A stretch of 12,718 nt of DNA from Acidobacteriaceae bacterium (lineage in GTDB: Bacteria; Acidobacteriota; Terriglobia; Terriglobales; Acidobacteriaceae), in assembly GCA_030040115.1 (NCBI GenBank), contig JASHUH010000643.1:1-12718 (forward strand). The letters run 5' to 3'. Numbering within the stretch: position 1 is the stretch's first letter; every line of letters starts with the position of its first letter. Below are positions 1 to 7,488 of the stretch, piece after piece. Under the pieces are notes generated by a model. The model had not been told where the DNA came from and made no database searches. It saw nothing but the letters and a program-made list of their open reading frames with translations. The position numbers and the translations under genes were made by a program.

Positions 1-40
1 CTACCGCTTCCAGCTACGAGCTTGTAGCTCGAAGCTTTCT
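1..40. repeat. AGCT-heptamer short tandem repeat downstream of kdpA
   Basis: The tetramer AGCT occurs at 12, 19, 26 and 33, exactly seven bases apart, with three variable bases between copies (AGCTACG, AGCTTGT, AGCTCGA, AGCTTTC). A degraded CGCT continues the same phase at 5-8. Because AGCT is its own reverse complement, the array reads the same way on both strands. It begins right after the kdpA stop codon, in the space where a kdpA-kdpB junction is expected, and may continue beyond the left edge. I associate such heptamer arrays with acidobacterial intergenic DNA from memory. The function is unknown. Confidence 0.55.
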
Positions 41-1768
41 TTAAAAAAGACGCCCGGCCTTGAGCAATAAATGCTCGAGAATGGGACCGAGGCTGAGCGC
101 CGGGAAAAACGTGAGCGCGCCGAGAATGAGCACCACGCCGACCAGCAGCACCGTAAACAGCGGCGTATTGACGGGGAAGGTGCCGGGCGAGGGGGGAACG
201 CTCTTCTTTTGCGCGAGGTTGCCGGCCAGCGCGAGTACGGGAATCATCATGAGGAAGCGGCCGATGAGCATGTCCCATCCCATCGCAATGTTGTACCACC
301 AGTTGGCGCTGAGGCCAGCGAAGGCGGAGCCATTGTTGCCGGCGCCGGAAGTGAAGGCATAGAGAATCTCGCTGAAGCCGTGCGGACCGGGATTGGTGAG
401 GGCGGAAAGCCCGACATTGGGCAGGAGCACGAAGACGGCGGTAAAGGTGAGAATGATGAGCGGGAAGATGAGGGCGTAGAGCATGGACATCTTGACGTCG
501 TAGGACTCGATTTTTTTACCCAGATACTCGGGCGTGCGACCGACCATGAGGCCGGCGATGAAAACCGAGAGCACGACGAAGATGAGGATGCCGTAAAGGC
601 CGGCGCCCACGCCGCCAAAGACCACTTCGCCGAGCATGATGTTGGTGAGCGGGACCATGCCGCCGAGGGGAGTGAAGCTATCGTGGACGCCGTTGACCGC
701 GCCGCAACTGGCGTCGGTGGTGATGGTGGCGAAGAGAGCGCTTTCGGCGATGCCGTTACGCACTTCTTTGCCTTCCATATTGCCGCCCGGCGCGGTCGGG
801 GTAAGGGTTTGCGCGGCGCCATGAACGATGTGGTAGGGCTGCGATTCCGCCCAGTAGGCGACGGAGAAGCCAGCCGCAAAAAGGACAAACATAGCCGCGA
901 GCACGGCCCAACCGTGACCCGGCGAGCCAGTCATGCGGCCGAGACTGTACGTTAGTCCGGCGGGAATAATGAAGATGGAGAGGATCTCAAAATAATTGGC
1001 GAGCGGAGTGGGATCCTCATAGGGGTGGGCGCTATTGGCGTTATAGAAGCCGCCGCCGTTGGTGCCCAGCATCTTGATGGCTTCCTGTGAGGCGACGGGG
1101 CCTTGGGCGATGGTCTGCGTCTGCGCGGGCTGCTCGAGCGGATGGGTGGTGACATAGGCGTGCAGGTTTTGCGGGACGCCCTGCCAGACTAATAGCAGAG
1201 TGTACACCAAGCACGCGGGCCCCAGCACGTAAAGAAGGGTGCGGGTCAAGTCGACCCAGAAATTTCCAATGGTGGGGGAATTGGTCCGCTTAATGCCGCG
1301 AATCAGGGCCACGGCGACGACGATGCCCACCGCGGCCGACCAGAAGTTGTGGGTGGCGAGACCGGCCATTTGCGTGAGATAGCTCATGGTGGTCTCGGGT
1401 GTGTAGAACTGCCAGTTGGTGTTGGTGGTGAAACTGGCGGCGGTGTTCCAAGCCAGATCGGGCGAGACCGCGCCAAGATGCTGCGGATTCCAAGCCAGAA
1501 TCGATTGGAGGCGCTCCAGGGCGTAGGTAAGCAGGAGGGTGACGGCGGAGAAACCGAGCATGGCGTAGGCGTATTCGCGCCAGCTCATTTCCTGCGTTGC
1601 GTTGACGGCGCAGAGCTTGTAGATAAGCCGCTCGCAAGGGCGGAGGATGGGGTCGAGCCAGGTGCGCTCGCCCTCGAGCACGCGGCAAAGATACGCGCCT
1701 ACGGGCCGCACGGTTGCCAGCAGAATCGCGCTATAGACGGCAAACTGCAACCACCCATTGGCGGACAT
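41..1768 (-). CDS. kdpA: Potassium-transporting ATPase subunit A (KdpA)
   Basis: This is the K+-binding, channel-like subunit of the high-affinity KdpFABC pump in the inner membrane. It selects K+ and passes it on while KdpB hydrolyses ATP. The protein has 575 residues, the usual family length, and is strongly hydrophobic throughout. All four selectivity-filter loops are present: TNTNWQ (115-120), GTNGGGF (235-241), SCGAVN (354-359) and GNNGSAF (477-483). The HDSFTPLGG stretch after loop 3 is also family-typical. The ATG start lies 2 bases after the kdpF stop, and its ribosome-binding site (GGAGAA, 1778-1783) sits inside the end of kdpF, which implies translational coupling. The gene is intact. 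kdpB and kdpC are presumably beyond the left edge but are not seen. Expression is probably controlled by the KdpE gene just upstream. Confidence 0.97.
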   Translation of the reverse strand: MSANGWLQFAVYSAILLATVRPVGAYLCRVLEGERTWLDPILRPCERLIYKLCAVNATQEMSWREYAYAMLGFSAVTLLLTYALERLQSILAWNPQHLGAVSPDLAWNTAASFTTNTNWQFYTPETTMSYLTQMAGLATHNFWSAAVGIVVAVALIRGIKRTNSPTIGNFWVDLTRTLLYVLGPACLVYTLLLVWQGVPQNLHAYVTTHPLEQPAQTQTIAQGPVASQEAIKMLGTNGGGFYNANSAHPYEDPTPLANYFEILSIFIIPAGLTYSLGRMTGSPGHGWAVLAAMFVLFAAGFSVAYWAESQPYHIVHGAAQTLTPTAPGGNMEGKEVRNGIAESALFATITTDASCGAVNGVHDSFTPLGGMVPLTNIMLGEVVFGGVGAGLYGILIFVVLSVFIAGLMVGRTPEYLGKKIESYDVKMSMLYALIFPLIILTFTAVFVLLPNVGLSALTNPGPHGFSEILYAFTSGAGNNGSAFAGLSANWWYNIAMGWDMLIGRFLMMIPVLALAGNLAQKKSVPPSPGTFPVNTPLFTVLLVGVVLILGALTFFPALSLGPILEHLLLKAGRLF

Positions 1769-1770
1769 TC

Positions 1771-1866
1771 TTAGAATTTCTCCGGGAACAGCAAGGTGAG
1801 AACGAGGTAACCGAGCAGCAAAATGGAGAGAGCCAAGGCGATCCAGGTAATGGGGCCGGCGTGCAT
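1771..1866 (-). CDS. kdpF: KdpF, small stabilising subunit of the Kdp pump
   Basis: This is a 31-residue single-span membrane peptide. Translation from the ATG at 1866 gives MHAGPITWIALALS, then a leucine-rich span, ending LFPEKF. The pattern of one hydrophobic helix followed by Tyr-Leu-Val, a short hydrophobic run and Phe-Pro-Glu-(Lys/Arg)-Phe is the typical KdpF signature. KdpF packs between KdpA and KdpB and stabilises the complex in the membrane. A ribosome-binding site (GAGGT, 1873-1877) overlaps the stop codon of the peptide gene upstream, with 6 bases to the ATG. The gene ends 2 bases before kdpA. The call rests on sequence pattern plus position. Confidence 0.93.
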   Translation of the reverse strand: MHAGPITWIALALSILLLGYLVLTLLFPEKF

Positions 1867-1870
1867 CGAG

Positions 1871-1957
1871 CTACCTCAGTTTCTGGCAGGCCTTGACATA
1901 GAGAAAGGCCAGGATGAAAAAAACGCCCGTGAAAAAGAGCATCAACAAATCTTGCAT
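1871..1957 (-). CDS. 28-residue single-span membrane peptide upstream of kdpF
   Basis: This short ORF starts at ATG 1957 and ends with TAG at 1871-1873. It encodes MQDLLMLFF, a hydrophobic run to about residue 21, then the polar tail YVKACQKLR. It is predicted to be one transmembrane helix with a basic, Cys-containing end. It lies 4 bases before kdpF, and its last codons supply the kdpF ribosome-binding site, so it appears to be the first gene of the kdp operon. There is no strong Shine-Dalgarno sequence in front of it. It is not KdpF, which follows immediately with its own signature. It could be an additional small Kdp-associated peptide or a leader whose translation couples to kdpF. I recall similar tiny ORFs ahead of kdpF in other genomes but cannot verify that here. 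Confidence 0.65.
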   Translation of the reverse strand: MQDLLMLFFTGVFFILAFLYVKACQKLR

Positions 1958-2145
1958 AAGCGAAACCGCGCTGGTTAACGATGTGGCGCCGAGACCTGAT
2001 TGTGTGCGCCATCTTTGAGTATTCGGGATTTTTTCTAAATAAAGCGTAAGGATGGGCGGAGGGCGGAGAATCTTGAGGATGGTGGCGGTTTTTTGAAGGC
2101 TACGCACCAGAATGCTCGATGCGGCTGGAGAGCCGGTGTAGCGCG
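1958..2145 (-). promoter_or_regulatory. Gap between kdpE and the kdp structural genes with an A/T-rich block
   Basis: These 188 bases separate the kdpE stop from the small ORF that opens the kdp operon and contain no credible gene. On the minus strand an A/T-rich block (CTTTATTTAGAAAAAAT, 2044 down to 2028) stands out in otherwise GC-rich DNA. KdpE sites in Escherichia coli are T-rich, so this is the natural candidate for the kdp promoter and operator. The promoter boxes are weak: AATACT can serve as a -10, but the -35 match is poor. This is a positional inference. Confidence 0.3.
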
Positions 2146-2841
<696 letters not shown>

Positions 2842-2908
2842 GCGGAATGGGTTCCTTGGGAAGATTACATCATGGCGGCGGGCGGATATGATTCCGGTAA
2901 GGCTCAAG

Positions 2909-4432
2909 ATGGCCGCGCTTTTCGAATCCGGGACAGCGCTGCGCTGGTTGACGGCCACGCTGGCGCCGATTCTGGTGACGTATGCACTGGTGGCGCCAGG
3001 CGCCAACTCGACGACAGCGGGCATGGTGTTTCTGGTGCTGGTGACCTGGTCGGCGACCCAGGCTGGGTTGCGGCTTTCGTTATATGTGGCCGGACTTTGC
3101 GCCCTTGGCTTCGACTACTATTTTTTGCCGCCCCGCCACACGCTTTGGGTGGACGGCGCGCAGGAATGGGTAGCCCTGCTGGCATTCGCCGCCTGTTCGG
3201 TGGTGGCGAGCCAGGCCGCAGAGCGCGCCCGGCGCCAGACGCAAAGGGCCGAACAACGGCAGGGCGATGTAGAACGACTGTACGCGCTCAGCCAGGAGTT
3301 AATGTTGCACGGCGAGGCGGATGGGCTGATTCGCGACCTGCCCACCCTGATTGGCCGCATTTTTTCACTCGAAGTCGTGGTGCTGTATGTCCGAGACCAG
3401 GACAGCTTTTATGCGTCGGTGGGCGAAGCGCCGGCGAGCGTCCAGGCGGAGCTGCGGGCGATGACGCAGGGCGCGGGGGTGCAGGGGCTGGGGATGGGTT
3501 TGAGCTCGGCGATGGCGCTTGATTCCGGCTATCACGGCACAGAACTGATGCTGGGGCTGCGATCCGTGGGGGCGCTGGCGTGGCGGCCGGAAACGTTGAC
3601 GCGCGAAGTTTCCACGGCGGTTTGCGCACAAGTAGCGATTGTGGTGGCGCGGTCGATGGCGATCGCGATGTCGGCGCGCATGGAGGCGGCGCGAGAGAGC
3701 GAGCGGCTGCGCGCGGCGCTCATCGACTCGCTGACCCACGAACTACGCACGCCGCTCACGTCGATTCGTGTCGCATCGACGACTTTGTTGAGCGCCGAGA
3801 GGCTCGACGAAGCCGGACGGCTGGACATGGCGACGATCATCGACGAGGAATCGGCGCGGCTGGATGCGCTGATCGGCGAAGCTGTGGAAATGGCGGAGAT
3901 CGACGCCAAGGTGGTGAACGTTCACCTGGCTCCGCAGCTTCCGCGAGCGCTGCTCGAGCAGGCAGTGGAGCAGTCGCGGCAGGCGCTCGTAGGGCGCCGG
4001 GTAAGCATCGCCGTCGAGGAACCGGAGAAGCCGGCGTGGTTCGATCCAGAATTGCTGGGGCGGGTCTTGCGGCACCTGCTGGAGAACGCGGCCAGCTATA
4101 CGCCACCAGGCAGCCGGGTGACGCTTTCGAGCCGGCGCATCGGCGACCGGCTGGAGTTTTGCGTGGAGGACGACGGGCCGGGTATCGATGCGCTGGACCT
4201 GCCGCTGATTTTCGAGAAGTTTTACCGCGGCAAGCGCAGCGCGGCGGCGCGCAAGGGCTCGGGGATGGGTCTGGCCATTGCGCGCGCGATTCTGGTGGCG
4301 CACGGAGGCGGGATCGAGGCGTCGAACGCCCCGGGTGGGGGCGCGCGGTTCCGGTTCTGGGCGCCGCTGGTGGAAAGGGAGCAGGGACCGGTGGGCGCCA
4401 CGCCGCCGATGTTGGCGAAAGAGACTCCGTGA
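2909..4432 (+). CDS. kdpD: KdpD-like sensor histidine kinase lacking the KdpD/USP N-terminus
   Basis: This is an inner-membrane histidine kinase of 507 residues. In order it has a four-helix DUF4118 membrane region (about 10-103), an Arg-rich linker (ERARRQTQR, about 105-113), a GAF-like region (about 125-250), HisKA with the phospho-accepting His277 in THELRTPLTS, and a HATPase domain. The HATPase shows an N box (LLENAASYTPP, Asn393), DDGPGI (421-426), FEKFYR (435-440) and GSGMGL (450-455). Full-length KdpD, about 890 residues in E. coli, carries an extra cytoplasmic KdpD plus universal-stress domain before the helices, which is absent here. I chose ATG 2909 because AAGG lies 6 bases upstream. 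ATG 2888 is possible, and ATG 2798 would overlap kdpE. It probably phosphorylates the divergently encoded KdpE. The missing half may be a separate gene outside the window. Confidence 0.88.
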   Translation: MAALFESGTALRWLTATLAPILVTYALVAPGANSTTAGMVFLVLVTWSATQAGLRLSLYVAGLCALGFDYYFLPPRHTLWVDGAQEWVALLAFAACSVVASQAAERARRQTQRAEQRQGDVERLYALSQELMLHGEADGLIRDLPTLIGRIFSLEVVVLYVRDQDSFYASVGEAPASVQAELRAMTQGAGVQGLGMGLSSAMALDSGYHGTELMLGLRSVGALAWRPETLTREVSTAVCAQVAIVVARSMAIAMSARMEAARESERLRAALIDSLTHELRTPLTSIRVASTTLLSAERLDEAGRLDMATIIDEESARLDALIGEAVEMAEIDAKVVNVHLAPQLPRALLEQAVEQSRQALVGRRVSIAVEEPEKPAWFDPELLGRVLRHLLENAASYTPPGSRVTLSSRRIGDRLEFCVEDDGPGIDALDLPLIFEKFYRGKRSAAARKGSGMGLAIARAILVAHGGGIEASNAPGGGARFRFWAPLVEREQGPVGATPPMLAKETP

Positions 4433-4502
4433 CGCGTGGATCGCGCGATTTAGGTAAGTTCTTCTGTCCCGGTTATGCCGTAGAATGAGGTGGTGCGAGA
4501 GT

Positions 4503-4507
4503 GAGGG
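4503..4507 (+). promoter_or_regulatory. Ribosome-binding site deciding the DUF433 start
   Basis: GAGGG lies 5 bases before ATG 4513, favouring this codon over the in-frame GTG at 4501, which overlaps the site itself. Confidence 0.5.
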
Positions 4508-4512
4508 CGCCG

Positions 4513-4746
4513 ATGGCAGGCTTGAATCCGCGCATTACCGTTGAAGCCGGCAAGATGGGCGGTAAGCCCTGCATTCGCGGTTTGCGCTTTACCGTCTACG
4601 ATCTCGCATCTTATCTGGCCTCCGGAATGAGCGAGGAGGAAATTTTGAGAGAATTCCCCTATCTGGAGAAGGAGGACTTTCAAGCGGCCTACGAGTTCTT
4701 CGCCAGCATTCCAGAGAGGATCGCGGTCCTTGAAGCTTCTCGTTGA
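4513..4746 (+). CDS. DUF433 protein, putative VapB45-like antitoxin
   Basis: This is a 77-residue protein with the near-complete DUF433 pattern: NPRITVEAGKMGGKPCIRG at residues 5-23, then TVYDLASYLASGMSEEEIL and FPYLEKEDFQAAYEF. DUF433 proteins are small helix-turn-helix-like proteins that usually occur beside a DUF5615 PIN-like partner. In Mycobacterium tuberculosis such a pair is the VapBC45 toxin-antitoxin. The likely role is to bind and neutralise the downstream protein and to repress the shared promoter. The start is ATG 4513; GTG 4501 would add four residues. The gene's last 17 bases overlap the next gene, a typical toxin-antitoxin layout. A TAGAAT at 4481-4486 could be a -10 element, but no good -35 accompanies it. 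Confidence 0.85.
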   Translation: MAGLNPRITVEAGKMGGKPCIRGLRFTVYDLASYLASGMSEEEILREFPYLEKEDFQAAYEFFASIPERIAVLEASR

Positions 4747-5062
4747 TGAGAACCTTCCGCAACGGCTTGTCCACCACCTCGCCGACCTTTTCCCCGACTC
4801 TGCGCACGTCAGTTCCGCGGGATTGAGCAGCACTCCCGACGCCGTCATTTGGGACTACGCAAAGACGCATGGATTCATTTTCTTGACCCAAGACAGAGAC
4901 TTTGCGAACCTGAGCACCGCGGTGGGCGCTCCTCCGAAGGTCATTCTGCTGCAGATGGGAAATTGCTCGACTGACGAACTGCTTGCGTTGATCCGAAGAA
5001 ACGCCATCCGATTCTCGGATTTCGAACGCGACGGCAAACGCAGCTTGCTGATTCTGCGATAG
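4730..5062 (+). CDS. DUF5615 PIN-like protein, putative toxin nuclease
   Basis: This 110-residue protein begins MKLLVDENLP, the standard opening of DUF5615/Mut7-C-type PIN-like proteins. Candidate metal-binding acids are D6 and E7 in VDEN, D37 and D42 in the TPDAVIWDYA stretch, and D55 and D57 in TQDRDF. PIN-like proteins of this kind are presumed RNases. Paired with DUF433 the gene would be the toxin of a VapBC45-like module acting on cellular RNA, although activity is untested for many members. It starts at TTG 4730, inside the antitoxin gene in another frame. The TTG start and 17-base overlap suggest coupled and limited synthesis. The next gene is convergent after 27 bases. Confidence 0.82.
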   Translation: MKLLVDENLPQRLVHHLADLFPDSAHVSSAGLSSTPDAVIWDYAKTHGFIFLTQDRDFANLSTAVGAPPKVILLQMGNCSTDELLALIRRNAIRFSDFERDGKRSLLILR

Positions 5063-5089
5063 CGATGTTTTTCTGCTGCGTGAGCGTAG

Positions 5090-6160
5090 TTACACGTTTT
5101 GCGCTTTCGGTTCGCTAGACCAGTCGCAGTGGATCTCGCGCCGGGATTCGGAGCTTTCGATGGCCCACTCGAGGAGACGCGCGGTGCGCCATGCTTCGAC
5201 GGGGGCGACGGGCAAAGGCGCTTTGCCGAGGACGGCGTCGCGAAGGGCGGCGTAGTAGAGGCGATAGTCGCCGGGAACCGGCTCGACGAGGCGCGTCACC
5301 GCGCCACCGCCGGCATCGACGTGGACGGTTCCCCATGCGGACTCAGGTTCGCGACCCCAGGCGGGATCTTCGATGCGGGTGACGCGGTTGAGCGCGGCCT
5401 CCTGCGGGTCGAGTCCGTATTTCCAGAAATTGCCTTTCGAGCCGCGGAGATGGAAGCGCGGACCGGCGGGCTGGGAAAGGCTGTTGGCAGCGAGAACGGC
5501 CCGGAAGCCGGGATAGCGGAGGCGAATTTCGAAGCCGTCGTTGGCGCGGGCCCACGCGCGCTCGCAGAGGAGGTCGGCGGAGACGGCTTCGGGCTTGCCG
5601 AAAAGGATCAGCGCCTGGTCGGCGAGGTGCGTTCCCAGGTCGAGAAGAACGCCGCCGTTGGCGGGGTCTTCTTTCCAGAGGCGGTTGGTGGGAGCGATGG
5701 GGCGCCAGCGGTCGAAGCGCGATTCGAAATTCACAAGCTGGCCGAGCGGGCCCTCGAACAGCAGTTTTTGGAGGGTGAGGAAATCCGAATCCCAGCGACG
5801 ATTCTGGAAAGGCGCGAGGAGAACGTGATTTTGCTCGGCGAGACGCATCAGTTCGGCAATTTCAGCGGAGGCGACGGCGACGGGTTTGTCGACGACGACG
5901 TGCTTGCCGGCGCAGAGAATGCGGCGGGCGACCTCGAAGTGCGTGCCGGTGGGCGTGGCGACAACGAAGAGATCGAGCGAGGAGTCGGCGAGCATCTCGT
6001 CGAGCAAGCGGTAGGTGGTGATGCGGGGGTAGCGCTCGGCGGCGTGGCTTGAGGAGCGTTCCATCACCGCGGCCAGTGCAAGGCCCTCGACCGAGGAGAC
6101 GAGAGGGCCGTGAAAGACCCTGCCGGCCATGCCGAAACCCACCAATCCCACGCGAATCAT
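5090..6160 (-). CDS. Gfo/Idh/MocA-family NAD(P)-dependent oxidoreductase
   Basis: This is a cytoplasmic dehydrogenase of 356 residues. The N-terminal Rossmann domain has VGLVGFGMAGR (4-14), and VVATPTGTHFE (67-75) lines the cofactor site. DKP (91-93) stands in for the family's more common EKP, whose Lys is catalytic. The C-terminal domain carries LLDLGTHLADQ (D174, H178, D181), which matches the family's catalytic Asp/His region. Substrates are usually sugars, inositols or related polyols. The overall style resembles YdgJ/IolX-type members, but the substrate cannot be read from sequence. I chose ATG 6160 because AAGGA lies 5 bases upstream; ATG 6166 abuts that site and is less likely. The gene converges on the toxin gene and sits 237 bases from the next minus-strand gene. 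Confidence 0.9.
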   Translation of the reverse strand: MIRVGLVGFGMAGRVFHGPLVSSVEGLALAAVMERSSSHAAERYPRITTYRLLDEMLADSSLDLFVVATPTGTHFEVARRILCAGKHVVVDKPVAVASAEIAELMRLAEQNHVLLAPFQNRRWDSDFLTLQKLLFEGPLGQLVNFESRFDRWRPIAPTNRLWKEDPANGGVLLDLGTHLADQALILFGKPEAVSADLLCERAWARANDGFEIRLRYPGFRAVLAANSLSQPAGPRFHLRGSKGNFWKYGLDPQEAALNRVTRIEDPAWGREPESAWGTVHVDAGGGAVTRLVEPVPGDYRLYYAALRDAVLGKAPLPVAPVEAWRTARLLEWAIESSESRREIHCDWSSEPKAQNV

Positions 6161-6397
6161 AGGCATCCTTGATTTTGCCGCTGCGGCTGCGGAGCGGTTT
6201 GATTTCTATGATAGGGCGGCGCGGCCGGGCGTAGACGGATACCAAGTGGGTTGTTGGATTGATTCGGCCGCATGGAGCAGCTTCCAGAGAGCAACCGCAA
6301 ATTTTCGTTGCTGAAACCAGCCAGACGACAGTGCAGCGGATTGGTGGTGCTTCCGGAGACTGCGCGGCGACGCCGATTCCAGGCCGTGGGTCCCGAT

Positions 6398-7297
6398 TTA
6401 TCGGTTGGCCAGATTCAGCACGAACGGGGTGATGGCCGACAGATCGAGGTCGCCGCTTTCGGGGAGGGCCTGTTCAAAAATCTGCTGGGTTGCGGAGGCG
6501 GCGGGCAATTCGGCGCCGGAATCCGCAGCGGCGGCGTGGACGAGGCTCATATCTTTGCTCATGAGGTGAAGCGGGAATTGCGCAGAGTAGTCGCCGGCCT
6601 TGATCTTGGCGAACTTGCCCAGGAGTGCGGGCGCGACGACGGCGGTTTTAGGAAGCGCATCGAGCAGCGCGTCGCGGTTCAGGCGGAGGCGCTCGCCGAG
6701 CGCGACCGCTTCCGCAATGGCTTCCATGTGGACGCCGAGAAGGAGATTGACAACCAGCTTCATGCGCACGCCGGCGGTAGCCGGGCCCATGAGGAACCAC
6801 TGCTTGGCGATGGATTGAAAGATGGGAACGCAGCGGTCGAAGGTCTCGTCATCGCCGCCCGCGAAGAGCGTCACGGCGCCGGCTTCAACGGCCGGAGTCG
6901 AGCCGGAGACGGGAAGGTCGATGAGATGCGCTTGCCGGCGCGCAGCTTCCCCATGCAGAAGGGTGCAGAGCACGGGCGAGATAGTGCTCATTTCGAGGAG
7001 GATGGCGCCCGGCTGGACGTTGGCGAAGATCCCGTCTGGCGCGAAGTAAACGGCGTGCACGGCGTCGTCGTTGCCGAGCGAGGAGAACAGCACATCGGAG
7101 GCGCGCACGAGTGGAGCGAGAGCGCCGGCGATGGAGAGGCCCTCGCGCTCCAAGGGCAGGGTTGCGCTGCGGCTGCGATTCCAACCTTGAATCTTCCAGC
7201 CTTCGCCGTGCAGGCGGCGAAAAAAGCGGCTGCCCATCAATCCGAGTCCGATGAATCCGAGACGGGCATTTTGTTTGCTGACGATGTTGTCGACCAT
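6398..7297 (-). CDS. Beta-hydroxyacid dehydrogenase (3-hydroxyisobutyrate dehydrogenase family)
   Basis: This is a cytoplasmic NAD(P)-dependent enzyme of 299 residues. The N-terminal Rossmann motif is GFIGLGLMGSRF (14-25). The substrate-binding signature DLPVSGSTPAVEAG (127-140) corresponds to the family's DAPVSGG. The catalytic Lys is K180, with Asn184 one helical turn on (GVRMKLVVN), and the late KD pair is at 248-249. Members oxidise 3-hydroxyisobutyrate, tartronate semialdehyde, glyoxylate/succinic semialdehyde or similar small acids, and some reduce imines. The Ser in place of the second Gly of SGG argues against a confident substrate call. An AGGAG lies 13 bases before the ATG, a rather long spacing. 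It may share a regulon with the downstream Gfo/Idh gene, but the 237-base gap argues against tight operon coupling. Confidence 0.88.
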   Translation of the reverse strand: MVDNIVSKQNARLGFIGLGLMGSRFFRRLHGEGWKIQGWNRSRSATLPLEREGLSIAGALAPLVRASDVLFSSLGNDDAVHAVYFAPDGIFANVQPGAILLEMSTISPVLCTLLHGEAARRQAHLIDLPVSGSTPAVEAGAVTLFAGGDDETFDRCVPIFQSIAKQWFLMGPATAGVRMKLVVNLLLGVHMEAIAEAVALGERLRLNRDALLDALPKTAVVAPALLGKFAKIKAGDYSAQFPLHLMSKDMSLVHAAAADSGAELPAASATQQIFEQALPESGDLDLSAITPFVLNLANR

Positions 7298-7488
7298 TTG
7301 GTTCGATAAGCTCCTGTTGTATGGATGAAGGAGTTATGCTTCGGTCGCGCAAGATGGGGCTGTGGGGCGCAGGGCGGCCGGATTTCTCTCCTTCCTCAAT
7401 GCGCCCATGCGCAGTGCGCGATTCGGGAACCATGTGGTCCCGGCGATCGTCGTTCCGCGTTTCCGTTGCGGGGCGAGGCAAGATGAGC

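Noticed and set aside
71..955. 294-residue plus-strand ORF opposite kdpA
   Set aside because: Low-complexity Glu/Arg/Gly/His-rich translation, fully antisense to a gene with all KdpA motifs. It is a typical GC-rich shadow frame.
1918..1931. AAAAAACGCCCGTG shared with a stretch near 10885
   Set aside because: One lies inside the small ORF and the other in an intergenic gap, with no extended similarity. Likely coincidence.
1731..2012. 93-residue minus-strand ORF overlapping kdpF and the small peptide gene
   Set aside because: Out of frame with kdpF, and its translation is Cys/Ser/Pro-rich without structure. kdpF and the 28-residue ORF explain the region better.
4433..4500. Promoter for the toxin-antitoxin pair
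   Set aside because: TAGAAT at 4481-4486 is a fair -10, but no -35 at acceptable spacing resembles TTGACA.
5063..5100. Possible bidirectional terminator between the convergent toxin and oxidoreductase genes
   Set aside because: Only a 5-base stem with a G-T pair (CTGCG/CGTAG) and no proper T-tract directly after it on either strand.
5099..6052. 317-residue plus-strand ORF opposite the Gfo/Idh gene
   Set aside because: Gly/Glu/Ala-rich shadow of a well-supported oxidoreductase.
6272..7309. 345-residue plus-strand ORF opposite the hydroxyacid dehydrogenase
   Set aside because: Antisense frame with biased composition and no recognisable domain.
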